64,000 nt of DNA from Pseudoxanthomonas daejeonensis (GCF_010093205.1 NZ_PDWN01000018.1:1-64000), one strand, 5' to 3'; counted from the stretch's first letter, positions 8,998 through 17,819 are shown. Translations and numbers: made by a program. The notes: generated from the sequence alone by a model not told the origin.

Positions 8998-11760
8998 TCA
9001 TGCGCTGGCGGTCTCGCGGGCCAGGCGGTTCAGCTGCGGGACGCACGAGCCGCAGACCGTGCCGCATCCCAGTCGCTGCTTGAGTGCGGGTACGTCGGCG
9101 CCATTGCGCACCTCGGCGCGGATCGCCGATTCGGTGACCTGGCGGCACACGCAGACCAGCGGGTCGCGCTCGACCTCGGCCAGCACCGAGAATGCGGCCA
9201 GGCGTGGCCTGCGCCACGCATCGCCGGCGATCGCGTTGCGCAGAAGCGATTCGCCGGCCGGATGGACATCGGTCCAGAGCACGCCGTCGATGAAGTTTTC
9301 GCCATCGGCCTCGCGCCAGGCCACGCGCTTGAGCAGGCCGCGCCGCGCATCGCGGTACTCGAGCGTATCGGTGCCGGCAGCCAGTCCGAGGGCGTGGTCG
9401 AGCGCCGCCAGCCAGTCCGCCGGCATCGCCTCCACCGAAGCGGCGCGCAGCACCAGCCAGGCGACATCGATCGCCGCACCCGGCTCGGCCTGCAACGAGA
9501 GGGCGGCATACCCGCAGTCCTTCAGCAGCGGCTGCACCGCCGCATGCAGCGGCAGTGCGTTGCCGCGGCGGGCAGCCAGCAGGTGCCAGCCGAATTCCAC
9601 CTTTTCCACCCGCACCGCGGCGTGCTTGAGTTCGGGCTGGCGAGACCGTGCGTCCGTCGCCGGCTGGCTCACTTCGTTGATGCCGCCGCTGGACAGGTGC
9701 TGGCCGCTCCAGTGCATCGCCGCGAACACCGTGCCCGACGCGACTTCGTCGGAGGGTTCCAGCGGCAACACCAGCTCCCCGCGCTTGCTGGACACACGCA
9801 CCAGGTCGCCTGAACGGAGGCCGCGACGCGACGCATCGTCCGGATGCATGCGCAGGCCCGGCTCCGGGTTGTGCGCGAACAACCCCGCGACCCGGCCGGT
9901 ACGCGACATGCCATGCCACTGGTCGCGCAGGCGACCGGTGATCAGGCGCAGCGGATAGCGTGCGGAGGTCTGCTCGGCCACCGGCCGATAGGCCGTCGCA
10001 TGGAAGCGCGCGCGACCGTCGGCGGTGGGAAACACGCCATCCCCGTAGCGGCGCGGCTGGCCCTGCACCTGGCCGGCGGGAAACGGCCACTGCTGCGGAC
10101 CGTGTTCGTCGAGGCGCGCATGATCCAGCCCGCCGATGTCCAGGTCGCGGCCGACCGTCATCGCCCGATGCTCGTCGAAGATCGCCGCCGGCGCATCGGC
10201 CTGGAACAGCGGCGCGGCGCCGGGCGCGGCCAGCCGCGCCTCGATCCGCCGGGCCACCTCGCGCACGATCCACCAGTCCGGCCTCGCCTGCCCCGGGGCT
10301 GCCACCGCGGCACGCACCCGCGAGATGCGCCGCTCGGAGTTGGTGACCGTGCCGTCCTTCTCGCCCCAGGTCGTGGCCGGCAGCAACGCATCGGCGTAGG
10401 GGACGGTATCGGTGTCGGCGAACGCCTCCTGCACGACCACGTACTCGGCGCGCTGCAAGGCCTCGCGCACGCGGCCGATGTCGGGCATCGAATGGACCGG
10501 GTTGGTGCATGCGATCCAGACCGCCTTGACCTTGCCACTGTGCAGGGCTTCGAACAGCTCGACTGCCGCCAGGCCCGGGCGCGGCGACAGACTGCCTGGT
10601 GCCAGCCTCCACAGCGCCTCCACTTCGGCGCGATGCGTGTCGTCCGTGATCTCGCGGTGCGCGGCGAGCATGGTCGCCATGCCACCAACCTCGCGGCCGC
10701 CCATCGCATTGGGCTGCCCGGTCAGAGAGAACGGTCCGGCGCCGGGCCGGCCCAGCTGGCGCGTGGCCAGGTGCAGCTGGATCAGCGCCAGGTTCTTGTC
10801 GGTGCCGTGCGCGGACTGGTTCAGGCCCATGCAGTACAGCGACAGCGCCGCCGGGCTGCGGCCGAACCACTCGGCGGCGGTGACCAGATCCTCCGCCGGG
10901 ATGCCGCAGATTTCGGCGGACATCCTCGGCGTGTACTCGCGCAGCAGCTGCTTGAGTTCGCCGAAGCCGGTCGTGTGCGCGTCGATGAATGCCTGGTCGA
11001 GCAATCCCTCCCATACCAGGTGGTGGAGCATGCCGTTGAACAGCGCCACGTCGGTGCCCGGCTGGATCTGCAGGTGCAGGTCGGCCATCGCCGCGGTATC
11101 GGTGCGGCGTGGATCGACCACAATCCAGCGGATGTCCCGATCGCGCTCCTTCGCGTCCTCCAGCCGGCGGAACAGCACCGGATGCGCGTAGGCCGCGTTG
11201 CTGCCGGCGAACAACACGGTCTTCGCGTGCTCCAGGTCGTCATAGCAGGTCGGCGGACCGTCGGCACCGAACGCCAGCTTGTAGCCGGTCACCGCGCTGG
11301 ACATGCACAGGCGCGAATTGGTGTCGATGTTGTTGGTGCCCAGCAGGCCTTTGGCCAGCTTGTTGAAGACGTAGTAGTCCTCGGTCAGAAGCTGCCCGGA
11401 GATGTAGAACGCGACGGCGTCCGGGCCATGCCGCTCGACGATCCCGGCCAGGCGTTCGGCCACGGTATCCAGCGCCAAGCCCCAGTCCACCGCGCGACGG
11501 GCCTCCTGGCGGCGACCACGCAGCTGCGGCGCGAGCACGCGTCCTTCCAGGCTGCGCGCACTCTCGGCCAGCGCGAGGCCCTTGCTGCACAGGCGGCCGA
11601 AGTTGGCCGGATGGTCCGGGTCGCCCTCCACGCCGGTGATGCGCTCGCCCGCGGCCGTGCGCTCACCGTGGATCAGCACGCCACAACCGACGCCGCAGTA
11701 ACAGCAGGTCGAGCGCGTGGTGCGGCGCTCACCCGGCAGCAGCGGGCCGGTGCCGTCCAT
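8998..11760 (-). CDS. nasA: assimilatory nitrate reductase catalytic subunit
   Basis: A 920-residue cytoplasmic molybdopterin oxidoreductase reducing nitrate to nitrite for assimilation. The start at 11760 shares one base with the nirD stop; a longer reading to 11832 runs inside nirD. It has no Tat signal. The N-terminal [4Fe-4S] motif is CCYCGVGCGV and the molybdenum-ligand region is SRLCMSSAV. The C terminus carries an extra BFD-type [2Fe-2S] domain (VCVCRQV ... CGTVCGSCVPQ). That extension occurs in the NasA type that takes electrons from a flavoprotein or ferredoxin. Gene order nirB-nirD-nasA-cobA supports assimilation rather than respiration. Confidence 0.95.
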   Translation of the reverse strand: MDGTGPLLPGERRTTRSTCCYCGVGCGVLIHGERTAAGERITGVEGDPDHPANFGRLCSKGLALAESARSLEGRVLAPQLRGRRQEARRAVDWGLALDTVAERLAGIVERHGPDAVAFYISGQLLTEDYYVFNKLAKGLLGTNNIDTNSRLCMSSAVTGYKLAFGADGPPTCYDDLEHAKTVLFAGSNAAYAHPVLFRRLEDAKERDRDIRWIVVDPRRTDTAAMADLHLQIQPGTDVALFNGMLHHLVWEGLLDQAFIDAHTTGFGELKQLLREYTPRMSAEICGIPAEDLVTAAEWFGRSPAALSLYCMGLNQSAHGTDKNLALIQLHLATRQLGRPGAGPFSLTGQPNAMGGREVGGMATMLAAHREITDDTHRAEVEALWRLAPGSLSPRPGLAAVELFEALHSGKVKAVWIACTNPVHSMPDIGRVREALQRAEYVVVQEAFADTDTVPYADALLPATTWGEKDGTVTNSERRISRVRAAVAAPGQARPDWWIVREVARRIEARLAAPGAAPLFQADAPAAIFDEHRAMTVGRDLDIGGLDHARLDEHGPQQWPFPAGQVQGQPRRYGDGVFPTADGRARFHATAYRPVAEQTSARYPLRLITGRLRDQWHGMSRTGRVAGLFAHNPEPGLRMHPDDASRRGLRSGDLVRVSSKRGELVLPLEPSDEVASGTVFAAMHWSGQHLSSGGINEVSQPATDARSRQPELKHAAVRVEKVEFGWHLLAARRGNALPLHAAVQPLLKDCGYAALSLQAEPGAAIDVAWLVLRAASVEAMPADWLAALDHALGLAAGTDTLEYRDARRGLLKRVAWREADGENFIDGVLWTDVHPAGESLLRNAIAGDAWRRPRLAAFSVLAEVERDPLVCVCRQVTESAIRAEVRNGADVPALKQRLGCGTVCGSCVPQLNRLARETASA

Positions 11761-12140
11761 CAGGCGGCGGCCACCGCGGCCACGCCCGCATTCGCCGCAA
11801 TGCCGTCCGCATGCTGCGAAAGCGACAGCCACACTTCGCCATCGCGCACCTGCACGGGGTAACGGCGCGCGCAGCCCACGTCCGGCGCGCAGGCCTGGCC
11901 GCTATCGAGCTGGATGTTCCAGCCGTGGAGCGGGCAGGTCACCGTGTCGCCGGACACAATGCCCTGCGACAGCGGCCCGCCCTTGTGCGGGCAACGGTCG
12001 GCCAGCGCGAATACCCGTTCTGGCGCCGGTCGGAACAGGGCGATGTTGTCGCCCTCCCCGCATTCGAGCACCCGCGCGCCCAGCAGCGGGATGTCTTCGA
12101 GCGCGCAGATGCGCACCCAGGCTTCGGTTGCCGTGGCCAT
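11760..12140 (-). CDS. nirD: NirD, small Rieske-type subunit of NADH nitrite reductase
   Basis: A 126-residue protein with a Rieske [2Fe-2S] fold: CPHKGG and CPLHGW supply the Cys-X-His and Cys-X2-His ligands. It partners NirB in reducing nitrite to ammonium. I prefer ATG at 12140, two bases after the nirB stop; a TTG at 12146 would overlap nirB by 4 bases and adds only two residues. The stop shares a base with the nasA start. Confidence 0.93.
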   Translation of the reverse strand: MATATEAWVRICALEDIPLLGARVLECGEGDNIALFRPAPERVFALADRCPHKGGPLSQGIVSGDTVTCPLHGWNIQLDSGQACAPDVGCARRYPVQVRDGEVWLSLSQHADGIAANAGVAAVAAA

Positions 12141-12142
12141 GC

Positions 12143-14614
12143 TCAATCCTCCAGGGTCACGGCGATCTGCCTTTGCGGCTTGGGTGGCTCAAGCTTCAGC
12201 GGAACGAATTCGGGGGCCTGCGTGCCGGCGATGCGCGCCGCCCACGGATCGGGCAGGCCTTCGAGCGCGAACAGCAGCCGCTCGAACAGCGCGCGCCGAC
12301 TGGCCGGGTCCTCTACGACCTTCTGCTTCACGTACTCCAGGCCGACCCGTTCGATGTAGTGCACGGTGCGGTCGAGGTAGTAGGCCTCCTCGCGGTACAA
12401 CTGCAGGAACGCGCCGGTGTACTCCTTCACCTCGTCGGCGGTCCTGACCTTGCACAGGAAGCGGGCGACCTCGGTCTTGATCCCGCCGTTGCCGCCGACG
12501 TGGATCTCCCAGCCCGAGTCCACCGCGATGATCCCCACGTCCTTGATCCCCGATTCGGCGCAGTTGCGCGGACAGCCGGACACGGCGAGCTTGACCTTGT
12601 GCGGGCTCCACATGTTGGCCAGCATCGTTTCCAGGTCGATGCCCATCTGCGTGCTGTTCTGGGTGCCGAAGCGGCAGAACTCGCTGCCTACGCAGGTCTT
12701 CACCGTGCGGATCGACTTGCCGTAGGCGTGACCGGAGTTCATGCCCAGGTCCTTCCACACCCCGACCAGGTCCTCCTTCCGGATCCCGAGCAGGTCGATG
12801 CGCTGGCCGCCGGTCACCTTGACCATCGGTACGGCGTACTTGTCGGCCACGTCGGCAATGCGGCGCAGCTCGCTCGCGTTGGTGACCCCACCCTTCATCT
12901 GCGGGATCACCGAGAAGGTGCCGTCCTTCTGGATGTTGGCGTGCGCGCGCTCGTTGATGAAGCGGCTCTGCGGATCGTCCACCGCCTCGCGCGGCCAGGT
13001 CGAAAGCATGTAGTAGTTGATCGCCGGCCGGCAGGTCGCGCAGCCGTTGGGCGTGCGCCACTCCATGAACGCGTAGGCCTGCGCGTGGCTGACCAGGTGG
13101 TGATCGCGGATCGCCTGGCGCACCTCGCCGTGGGTCAGCGACGTGCAGCCGCACACCGCCTTGGTCTTGGGCGTCTCCTGGAAGTTGGAGCCCAGGCAGT
13201 TCATCAGGATCTGCTCGACCAGGCCGGTGCACGAACCGCACGAACTCGCCGCCTTGGTGTTCTTCTTGACCTCGTCGACGGTGAACAGGCCCTGCTCGCG
13301 CACCGCCTTGACGATCGTCCCCTTGCACACGCCATTGCAGCCGCAGACCTCGTCGCTATCGGCCATGGCGGCGGCGCGATCCTGTCCGCCGGTTCCGGCA
13401 TCGCCCAGTGCGGTCTCGCCGAACACCAGGGTGTCGCGGCGCTCGTCGATCGATGCGCCATCCTTGATCTGCTTGAAGTACCAGGCGCCGTCGCCGGTAT
13501 CCCCGTACAGGCAGGCACCCACCAGCCTGTCGTCGCGGATCACCAGCTTCTTGTACAACCCGCCGGCCGGATCGGAGAGCACGATCTCCTCGGTCCCCTC
13601 CCCGCCCATGAAGTCGCCGGCCGAGAACAGGTCGATGCCGGTGACCTTGAGCTTGGTCGAGGCCACCGAACCCTTGTAGATGCCGATGCCGTAGGTGGCC
13701 AGGTGGTTGGCGCAGATCTTGGCCTGCTCGAACAGCGGCGCGACCAGGCCGTAGGCGATGCCGCGGTGGCTGGCGCATTCGCCGACGGCATAGACGCGCG
13801 GGTCGTAGGTCTGCAGCGTATCGTTGACCACGATGCCGCGGTTGCAGTGGATCCCGGCGGCCTGCGCCAGCGTCGTGTTGGGGCGGATGCCGGCCGCCAT
13901 CACCACCAGGTCGGCCTGCACTTCCTCGCCATCGGAGAAGCGCACCGCGGCGACCTCGCCGGCGGCATTGCCGACGATCTCGGTGGTGGAGGTGTTGAGG
14001 CGGAAATCCAGGCCACGCCCGGCCAGGGACTTCTCAAGCAACGCCCCGGCGACCGGATCGAGCTGGCGCTCCAGCAACCAGCCGGCCAGGTGGACCACGG
14101 TCACCTGCATGCCGCGCAGTTTCAGGCCGTTCGCCGCTTCCAGGCCGAGCAGCCCGCCACCGATGACCACCGCGTGCTTCTTCACCTTCGCGGTGTCGAT
14201 CATCGTCTGCGTGTCGTGGATGTCGCGGTAGCCGATGACGCCTTTCAGGTCCTTGCCGGGCACCGGCAGGATGAACGGCACCGAGCCGGTGGCCAGCAGC
14301 AGGCGGTCGTACTCGGCCTCGGTGCCGTCGCTGGCGACCACCTTGCGGCGCACGCGGTCGATCGTGGTGACTTCCTTGCCCAGGTGCAGGGTGATGCCGT
14401 GGTCGGCATACCAGGACAGCGGGTTGAGCACGATCTCGTCGAAGGCCTGCTCGCCGGCCAGCACCGGCGAGAGCAGGATGCGGTTGTAGTTGGGATGCGG
14501 CTCGGCGCCGAACACGGTGATGTCGTACATGTCCGGCACCAGCTTCAGCAGCTCCTCCAGCGTGCGGATGCCGGCCATCCCGTTGCCCACCACCACCAGC
14601 CTTGGCTTTTTCAT
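12143..14614 (-). CDS. nirB: NirB, NADH-dependent nitrite reductase large subunit
   Basis: An 823-residue cytoplasmic enzyme catalysing six-electron reduction of nitrite to ammonium. In order it shows an FAD site (LVVVGNGMAGIRTLEEL), an NADH site (VVIGGGLLGLEAANGL), a BFD [2Fe-2S] region (CGCNGVCKG ... SCGSCTGL), a second cysteine region (CGCTSLTHGE ... CATCRP), and the siroheme/[4Fe-4S] ligands CVGSEFCRFGTQ and SGCPRNCAES. The start at 14614 is the methionine just before the FAD motif and overlaps the upstream GNAT stop (ATGA). The extended frame to 15376 is discarded. Confidence 0.97.
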   Translation of the reverse strand: MKKPRLVVVGNGMAGIRTLEELLKLVPDMYDITVFGAEPHPNYNRILLSPVLAGEQAFDEIVLNPLSWYADHGITLHLGKEVTTIDRVRRKVVASDGTEAEYDRLLLATGSVPFILPVPGKDLKGVIGYRDIHDTQTMIDTAKVKKHAVVIGGGLLGLEAANGLKLRGMQVTVVHLAGWLLERQLDPVAGALLEKSLAGRGLDFRLNTSTTEIVGNAAGEVAAVRFSDGEEVQADLVVMAAGIRPNTTLAQAAGIHCNRGIVVNDTLQTYDPRVYAVGECASHRGIAYGLVAPLFEQAKICANHLATYGIGIYKGSVASTKLKVTGIDLFSAGDFMGGEGTEEIVLSDPAGGLYKKLVIRDDRLVGACLYGDTGDGAWYFKQIKDGASIDERRDTLVFGETALGDAGTGGQDRAAAMADSDEVCGCNGVCKGTIVKAVREQGLFTVDEVKKNTKAASSCGSCTGLVEQILMNCLGSNFQETPKTKAVCGCTSLTHGEVRQAIRDHHLVSHAQAYAFMEWRTPNGCATCRPAINYYMLSTWPREAVDDPQSRFINERAHANIQKDGTFSVIPQMKGGVTNASELRRIADVADKYAVPMVKVTGGQRIDLLGIRKEDLVGVWKDLGMNSGHAYGKSIRTVKTCVGSEFCRFGTQNSTQMGIDLETMLANMWSPHKVKLAVSGCPRNCAESGIKDVGIIAVDSGWEIHVGGNGGIKTEVARFLCKVRTADEVKEYTGAFLQLYREEAYYLDRTVHYIERVGLEYVKQKVVEDPASRRALFERLLFALEGLPDPWAARIAGTQAPEFVPLKLEPPKPQRQIAVTLED

Positions 14615-15099
14615 TGCAGGTTCTCGTTGGACACGGGAGGCAGCGCGCGGGTCATGAACGCGCTGCAGGGGTCTTCTCTGTAACTTCCGAACGGCGCGCA
14701 ATACTGGAAGCCGAAGCGCGCGTACAGCGCGCGCGCCGGCGCGAACTGCGGCTGGGTGCCGGTCTCCAGGCTCAGCCGGCGGTAACCGCGCTGCACGGCT
14801 TCGTCGATGACCTGCCGCAGCAGCGCCTCGGCCACGCCGCGGCGGCGGTGCGCGGCGGCGGTGCGCATCGACTTGATCTCGCCATGCCAGCCATCGATTT
14901 CGCGCAGCGCAGCGCACCCGACCAGTGCGCCGCCCTCGCGCGCGCTCCAGAAGGTGATGTCCGACGCGCGCAACCGGGCCAGGTCCAGCGCATGCACGCT
15001 TTCGGGCGGCGAGATGCGGCGCATCTCCTCCAGGTGCTCGCGCAGCAGGGCGACGATCTCCGTGCCGTCGAGTGGATCGATGGCGATCTGCATGGGCAT
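14611..15099 (-). CDS. GNAT-family N-acetyltransferase inside the nas operon
   Basis: A 162-residue acetyl-CoA-dependent acetyltransferase. The acetyl-CoA binding loop appears as RRRGVAEALLRQ (motif A, Q/R-X2-G-X-G/A type), followed by YRRLSLETGTQPQFAPARALYARFGFQ, a typical C-terminal GNAT half. It sits between the nitrate transporter (3-base gap) and nirB (4-base overlap), so it is co-translated with nitrate assimilation. The substrate is unknown. The start may be at 15099 or two codons later at 15093; both ATGs are in frame. Confidence 0.85.
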   Translation of the reverse strand: MPMQIAIDPLDGTEIVALLREHLEEMRRISPPESVHALDLARLRASDITFWSAREGGALVGCAALREIDGWHGEIKSMRTAAAHRRRGVAEALLRQVIDEAVQRGYRRLSLETGTQPQFAPARALYARFGFQYCAPFGSYREDPCSAFMTRALPPVSNENLQ

Positions 15100-15102
15100 G
15101 CC

Positions 15103-16311
15103 TCAGACCCGCGCCGCGCCCAGCGGGGCCCAGTGCAGGCGCCAGCGCTGCTTGACCCCGACCAGGCACAGCGAAGCGGCCAGGGTCACCGCCGCGAACA
15201 GCCACAGGCCGACCGCATAGCTGCCCAGCTGCTGCTTGACCACGCCCAGTCCGGCGGCGAGCAGGAAACCACCGACGCCACCGGCCATGCCGATCAGTCC
15301 GGTCATCAGCCCGATCTCGGCGCCGAAACGCTGCGGCACCAGCTGGAATACCGCGCCATTGCCGGCACCCAGGCACAGCAGGGTGAGCACGAACAAGGCC
15401 ACCGTCGCGCCGGCGCCGCCGATGCCCAATGCCGCGGTCGCGACCAGCACTGTGACGGCGAGGTAGACCATCTGCAGCGAGCGGGTGCCGCCGATGCGGT
15501 CAGCGACCACGCCGCCAAGCGGACGCATCACCGAGCCGGCCAGCACGCAGGCCGCGGTCGCCCAGCCGGCGATCTTGGGCTCGAAGCCGAACTGGTCGTG
15601 GAAGTAGCCCGGCAGCGCGCTGGCGAAACCGGCGAAGCCGCCGAAGGTGATGGCGTAGAAGAACATGAACCACCACGAGTCGCGGTTGCCGACCAGCACG
15701 CGCCCGTAATCGCCCAGGCTCTTGCGCGCCACCGGCGCCGGCGCGTCCTTCGCGCAGGCGGCGAAGATCGCCAGCACCACCAGCAGCGGGATCACGGCCA
15801 ACCCGAACACGTTCTGGAAGCCGAACGCGGTGGCCAGCACCGGCGCGAACAGCGCGGCGAACACCGTACCGGAGTTGCCGGCGCCAGCAATGCCCATCGC
15901 CGTGCCCTGGTGCTCGGCCGGATACCAGCGCGAAGCCAGCGGCAGCGCCACCGCGAACGAGGCCCCGGCCACGCCGAGCATCGCACCCAGCAGCAGTACC
16001 TGGCCAAAGCTGTGCACGCCCAGCCGCCATGCCACCAGCAGCGAAGCGATCACCACCACCTGCGCCAGCACGCCGGTGCGCTTGGCGCCGATGCGGTCGG
16101 CGAGCAGGCCCAGGAACAGGCGCAGCACCGCCCCGCACAGGATCGGCACGGCGACCATCAATGCACGCTGCTGCGTGTCCAGTGCCAGTGCCTGCGCGAT
16201 CTGCACCTGCAGGGGACCGAGCAGGTACCAGACCATGAAGCTGACATCGAAGTAGAGGAAGGCCGACAGCAGCGTGGGGGCGTGTCCGGCGTTCCAGAAG
16301 GATCGGTTCAT
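15103..16311 (-). CDS. narK: NarK/NNP-type nitrate/nitrite MFS transporter
   Basis: A 402-residue major facilitator with about 12 membrane segments. Two NNP-family nitrate signatures are visible, GIAGAGNSGTVFA and GAGNGAVFQLVP, in equivalent positions of the two halves. There is an MFS loop motif (LGLLADRIGAKR) after the second helix. It probably brings nitrate and possibly nitrite into the cytoplasm for NasA/NirBD. The start at 16311 is the methionine before the first hydrophobic segment. It is the first gene of the nas operon and lies 49 bases downstream of the terminator of the leader attenuator. Confidence 0.93.
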   Translation of the reverse strand: MNRSFWNAGHAPTLLSAFLYFDVSFMVWYLLGPLQVQIAQALALDTQQRALMVAVPILCGAVLRLFLGLLADRIGAKRTGVLAQVVVIASLLVAWRLGVHSFGQVLLLGAMLGVAGASFAVALPLASRWYPAEHQGTAMGIAGAGNSGTVFAALFAPVLATAFGFQNVFGLAVIPLLVVLAIFAACAKDAPAPVARKSLGDYGRVLVGNRDSWWFMFFYAITFGGFAGFASALPGYFHDQFGFEPKIAGWATAACVLAGSVMRPLGGVVADRIGGTRSLQMVYLAVTVLVATAALGIGGAGATVALFVLTLLCLGAGNGAVFQLVPQRFGAEIGLMTGLIGMAGGVGGFLLAAGLGVVKQQLGSYAVGLWLFAAVTLAASLCLVGVKQRWRLHWAPLGAARV

Positions 16312-16359
16312 GCGTCGCCATCTCCGGGTTTGGGCACGCCGTGGGGGCGGCTGGATCGC

Positions 16360-16398
16360 AAAAAAAAAGGCGTCCCCGGTTCGCACCGGGAAGACGCC
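16360..16398 (-). terminator. intrinsic terminator in the nas-operon leader
   Basis: On the minus strand GGCGTC-TT-CCCGGT, loop GCGA, ACCGGG-GACGCC is followed directly by nine U residues (16368-16360). It lies upstream of the first gene, not at an operon end, which marks it as an attenuator. Its 5' arm (GGCGTC, 16398-16393) is the same sequence as part of the loop and 3' arm of the adjacent hexaloop hairpin, so the two structures exclude each other. Confidence 0.85.
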
Positions 16399-16470
16399 GT
16401 TGTCTGGGTGGCCGGACCGCCGTTGGCCGGGCTACCTGATCAGGTTGTGGACGGCCACGCCGTTGTGTCC
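16392..16470 (-). promoter_or_regulatory. ANTAR-responsive leader: three hexaloop hairpins (NasT target)
   Basis: Three copies of CAACGGCG occur on the RNA strand at 16465-16458, 16425-16418 and 16402-16395. Each can place AACGGC as a hexaloop (A at position 1, G at position 4, the known ANTAR RNA signature). The stems are AGAC/GTCT at 16392-16405, CCGGCC/GG-bulge-CCGG at 16412-16430, and a weaker CAC/GTG with flanking GGA/TCC at 16449-16470. The last hairpin before the terminator competes with it. Family knowledge: nitrate-freed NasT binds paired hairpins and prevents termination. The third hairpin is additional to the usual two. Confidence 0.8.
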
Positions 16471-16483
16471 GCACCCATGGCTA

Positions 16484-16500
16484 CGCAATGGCCATGCCAA
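16484..16500 (-). promoter_or_regulatory. sigma54 (-24/-12) promoter of the nas operon
   Basis: The minus strand reads TTGGCATGGCCATTGCG, matching TGGCAY-N5-TTGC with GG and GC separated by exactly 10 bases. The predicted start is near 16473, which places the first hexaloop hairpin at the very 5' end of the transcript and gives a leader of about 160 bases. Confidence 0.75.
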
Positions 16501-16606
16501 GTCGTGTCGCAGCGCAGCATCACCAGCGCACGCGAGGAAAAACATGGAGTTGGGTGCGCGATGGACGCCATGGCGCGATCCGCGCGCGCAGGCTCACGAA
16601 CCCACT

Positions 16607-16663
16607 TGCACCGGGCTGGTGCGCTTTGCACTGCGTACGTGCGCCATGCACCACGAGTGCGCA
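16607..16663 (-). promoter_or_regulatory. three NtrC-type enhancer sites upstream of the sigma54 promoter
   Basis: TGCACCGGGCTGGTGCG (16607-16623) and TGCACTGCGTACGTGCG (16627-16643) both fit GCAC-N7-GTGC, the core of the NtrC consensus. TGCACCACGAGTGCGCA (16647-16663) fits with one mismatch. The starts are spaced 20 bases apart (two helical turns), centred about 120-165 bases upstream of the sigma54 element. This is the normal arrangement for an enhancer-binding activator. Confidence 0.65.
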
Positions 16664-16682
16664 CGCGGAGCGGCCGCGAGGT

Positions 16683-17762
16683 TCAGTCCGTCGCGTCCGT
16701 CCGCAGGCCGGGGGCCGTGTCCCCCGCAGGTACGGCGACACCCAGTTGCCCGGCGGCTTGCCGGTAGGTGTCGATCCGGTACACATCGGCCAGCCAGGCG
16801 TCGCGCGCGTCGTCTTCGGTGGCCGGCGGCAGCCAGCGCCAGCGGCGGAACTGCTGCAGGAACCAGCGCCCGTTGCCGGCGCGCGGCACGTTCGCCTCGC
16901 CCTGCGCGTGGAACTGCAGCGCTTCTCCGGGAACGTCGCCATCGCGTGGGAGCAGGCCTTCCGCCAGCCGCGCGACCGGCAGGCCGATGGCCTCGGGCGC
17001 CGACAGCCATTGCGCGGCCTGCATGCGATTGCTTGGATCGGCATCCAGCCAGCGGCACGCTTCCAGCGCCATCGTGGTGAGCGCGAGCGCTAGCTCGGGC
17101 TGCAGCGCGGCGAAGTCGCGCCGGCACGCGAGCACCTTCTCCGGATGACCCGGCCAGGCCTGGCCGCTGCGCACCACCCGGCGGCCGGCACCAGTCGCTT
17201 CGGCCTGCTCGCCCCAGGGCTCGCCCGCGCAGAAGCCGTCCAGTTCGCCCTCGGCCAGCGCCTGCGGCATCTGCGGCGGGGGCAGGGTCAGCACCTCGAT
17301 GTCGCAGGTGGGATCCACGCCCTGGCGTGCCAGCCAGTCGTACAGCCACAACGCATGCGTGCCGGTGGGAAAAGTCTGCGCGAACACGGCGCGGCGCGGC
17401 AACGCGCGCAGCGCATCGCGCACCGTCCGTCCCTGGTCCAGTGCAGTGGCCAGCGCGGGCGAGACGGTGATCGCCTGCCCGTTGCGGTTCAGGCCAAGCA
17501 GGATCGCCAGGTCCGCGCGCGGGCCACCGATGCCGGTCTGCACGCCCAGCACCATCGCCTCCATCGCGTGCGCCGCATCCAGCTCGCTCGACAGCAGGCG
17601 GCCGCGCAGCGCGGCCCAGGACGCCTGCCGGTGCAGGCGCAGCGCCACGCCATGCTGCCGGTCCAGGCCCAGCCGCGCGGCCACCAGCAACGGGGCGGCG
17701 TCCAGCAAAGGCATGAAGCCCACGTCCAGCGCGTGCGGATCGTTGCGTCCGGCATTCGTCAT
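16683..17762 (-). CDS. nasS: NasS, nitrate sensor of the CmpA/NrtA family
   Basis: A 359-residue protein related to nitrate-binding proteins of ABC transporters but without any signal peptide (it begins MTNAGRNDPHALDVGFMPLLD), so it stays in the cytoplasm. In characterised systems NasS holds NasT until nitrate or nitrite binding releases it. Typical family stretches are LDVGFMPLLDAAPLLVAARLGL, FPTGTHALWLYDWLARQG and LDGFCAGEPWGEQA. There is no transporter permease or ATPase next to it, again favouring a sensor. It follows nasT by 57 bases and precedes the nas leader. Confidence 0.9.
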   Translation of the reverse strand: MTNAGRNDPHALDVGFMPLLDAAPLLVAARLGLDRQHGVALRLHRQASWAALRGRLLSSELDAAHAMEAMVLGVQTGIGGPRADLAILLGLNRNGQAITVSPALATALDQGRTVRDALRALPRRAVFAQTFPTGTHALWLYDWLARQGVDPTCDIEVLTLPPPQMPQALAEGELDGFCAGEPWGEQAEATGAGRRVVRSGQAWPGHPEKVLACRRDFAALQPELALALTTMALEACRWLDADPSNRMQAAQWLSAPEAIGLPVARLAEGLLPRDGDVPGEALQFHAQGEANVPRAGNGRWFLQQFRRWRWLPPATEDDARDAWLADVYRIDTYRQAAGQLGVAVPAGDTAPGLRTDATD

Positions 17763-17819
17763 CGCTTGCCCATCCCGTGCGTCATTGCGGCTTGCCCCGT
17801 TGCATGTCTTCGCTTCGTT

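Noticed and set aside
8998-11760. second respiratory (NapA-like) nitrate reductase
   Set aside because: No Tat signal, C-terminal BFD iron-sulphur domain, and operon with nirBD and siroheme synthesis mark it as assimilatory.
11717-14683. 988-codon plus-strand frame opposite nirB/nirD
   Set aside because: Shadow frame; the minus strand encodes NirB with all cofactor motifs.
16395-16465. CRISPR or simple direct repeats from the three CAACGGCG copies
   Set aside because: Only 8-mers with unequal spacing (23 and 40 bases); each is better explained as the loop of an RNA hairpin.
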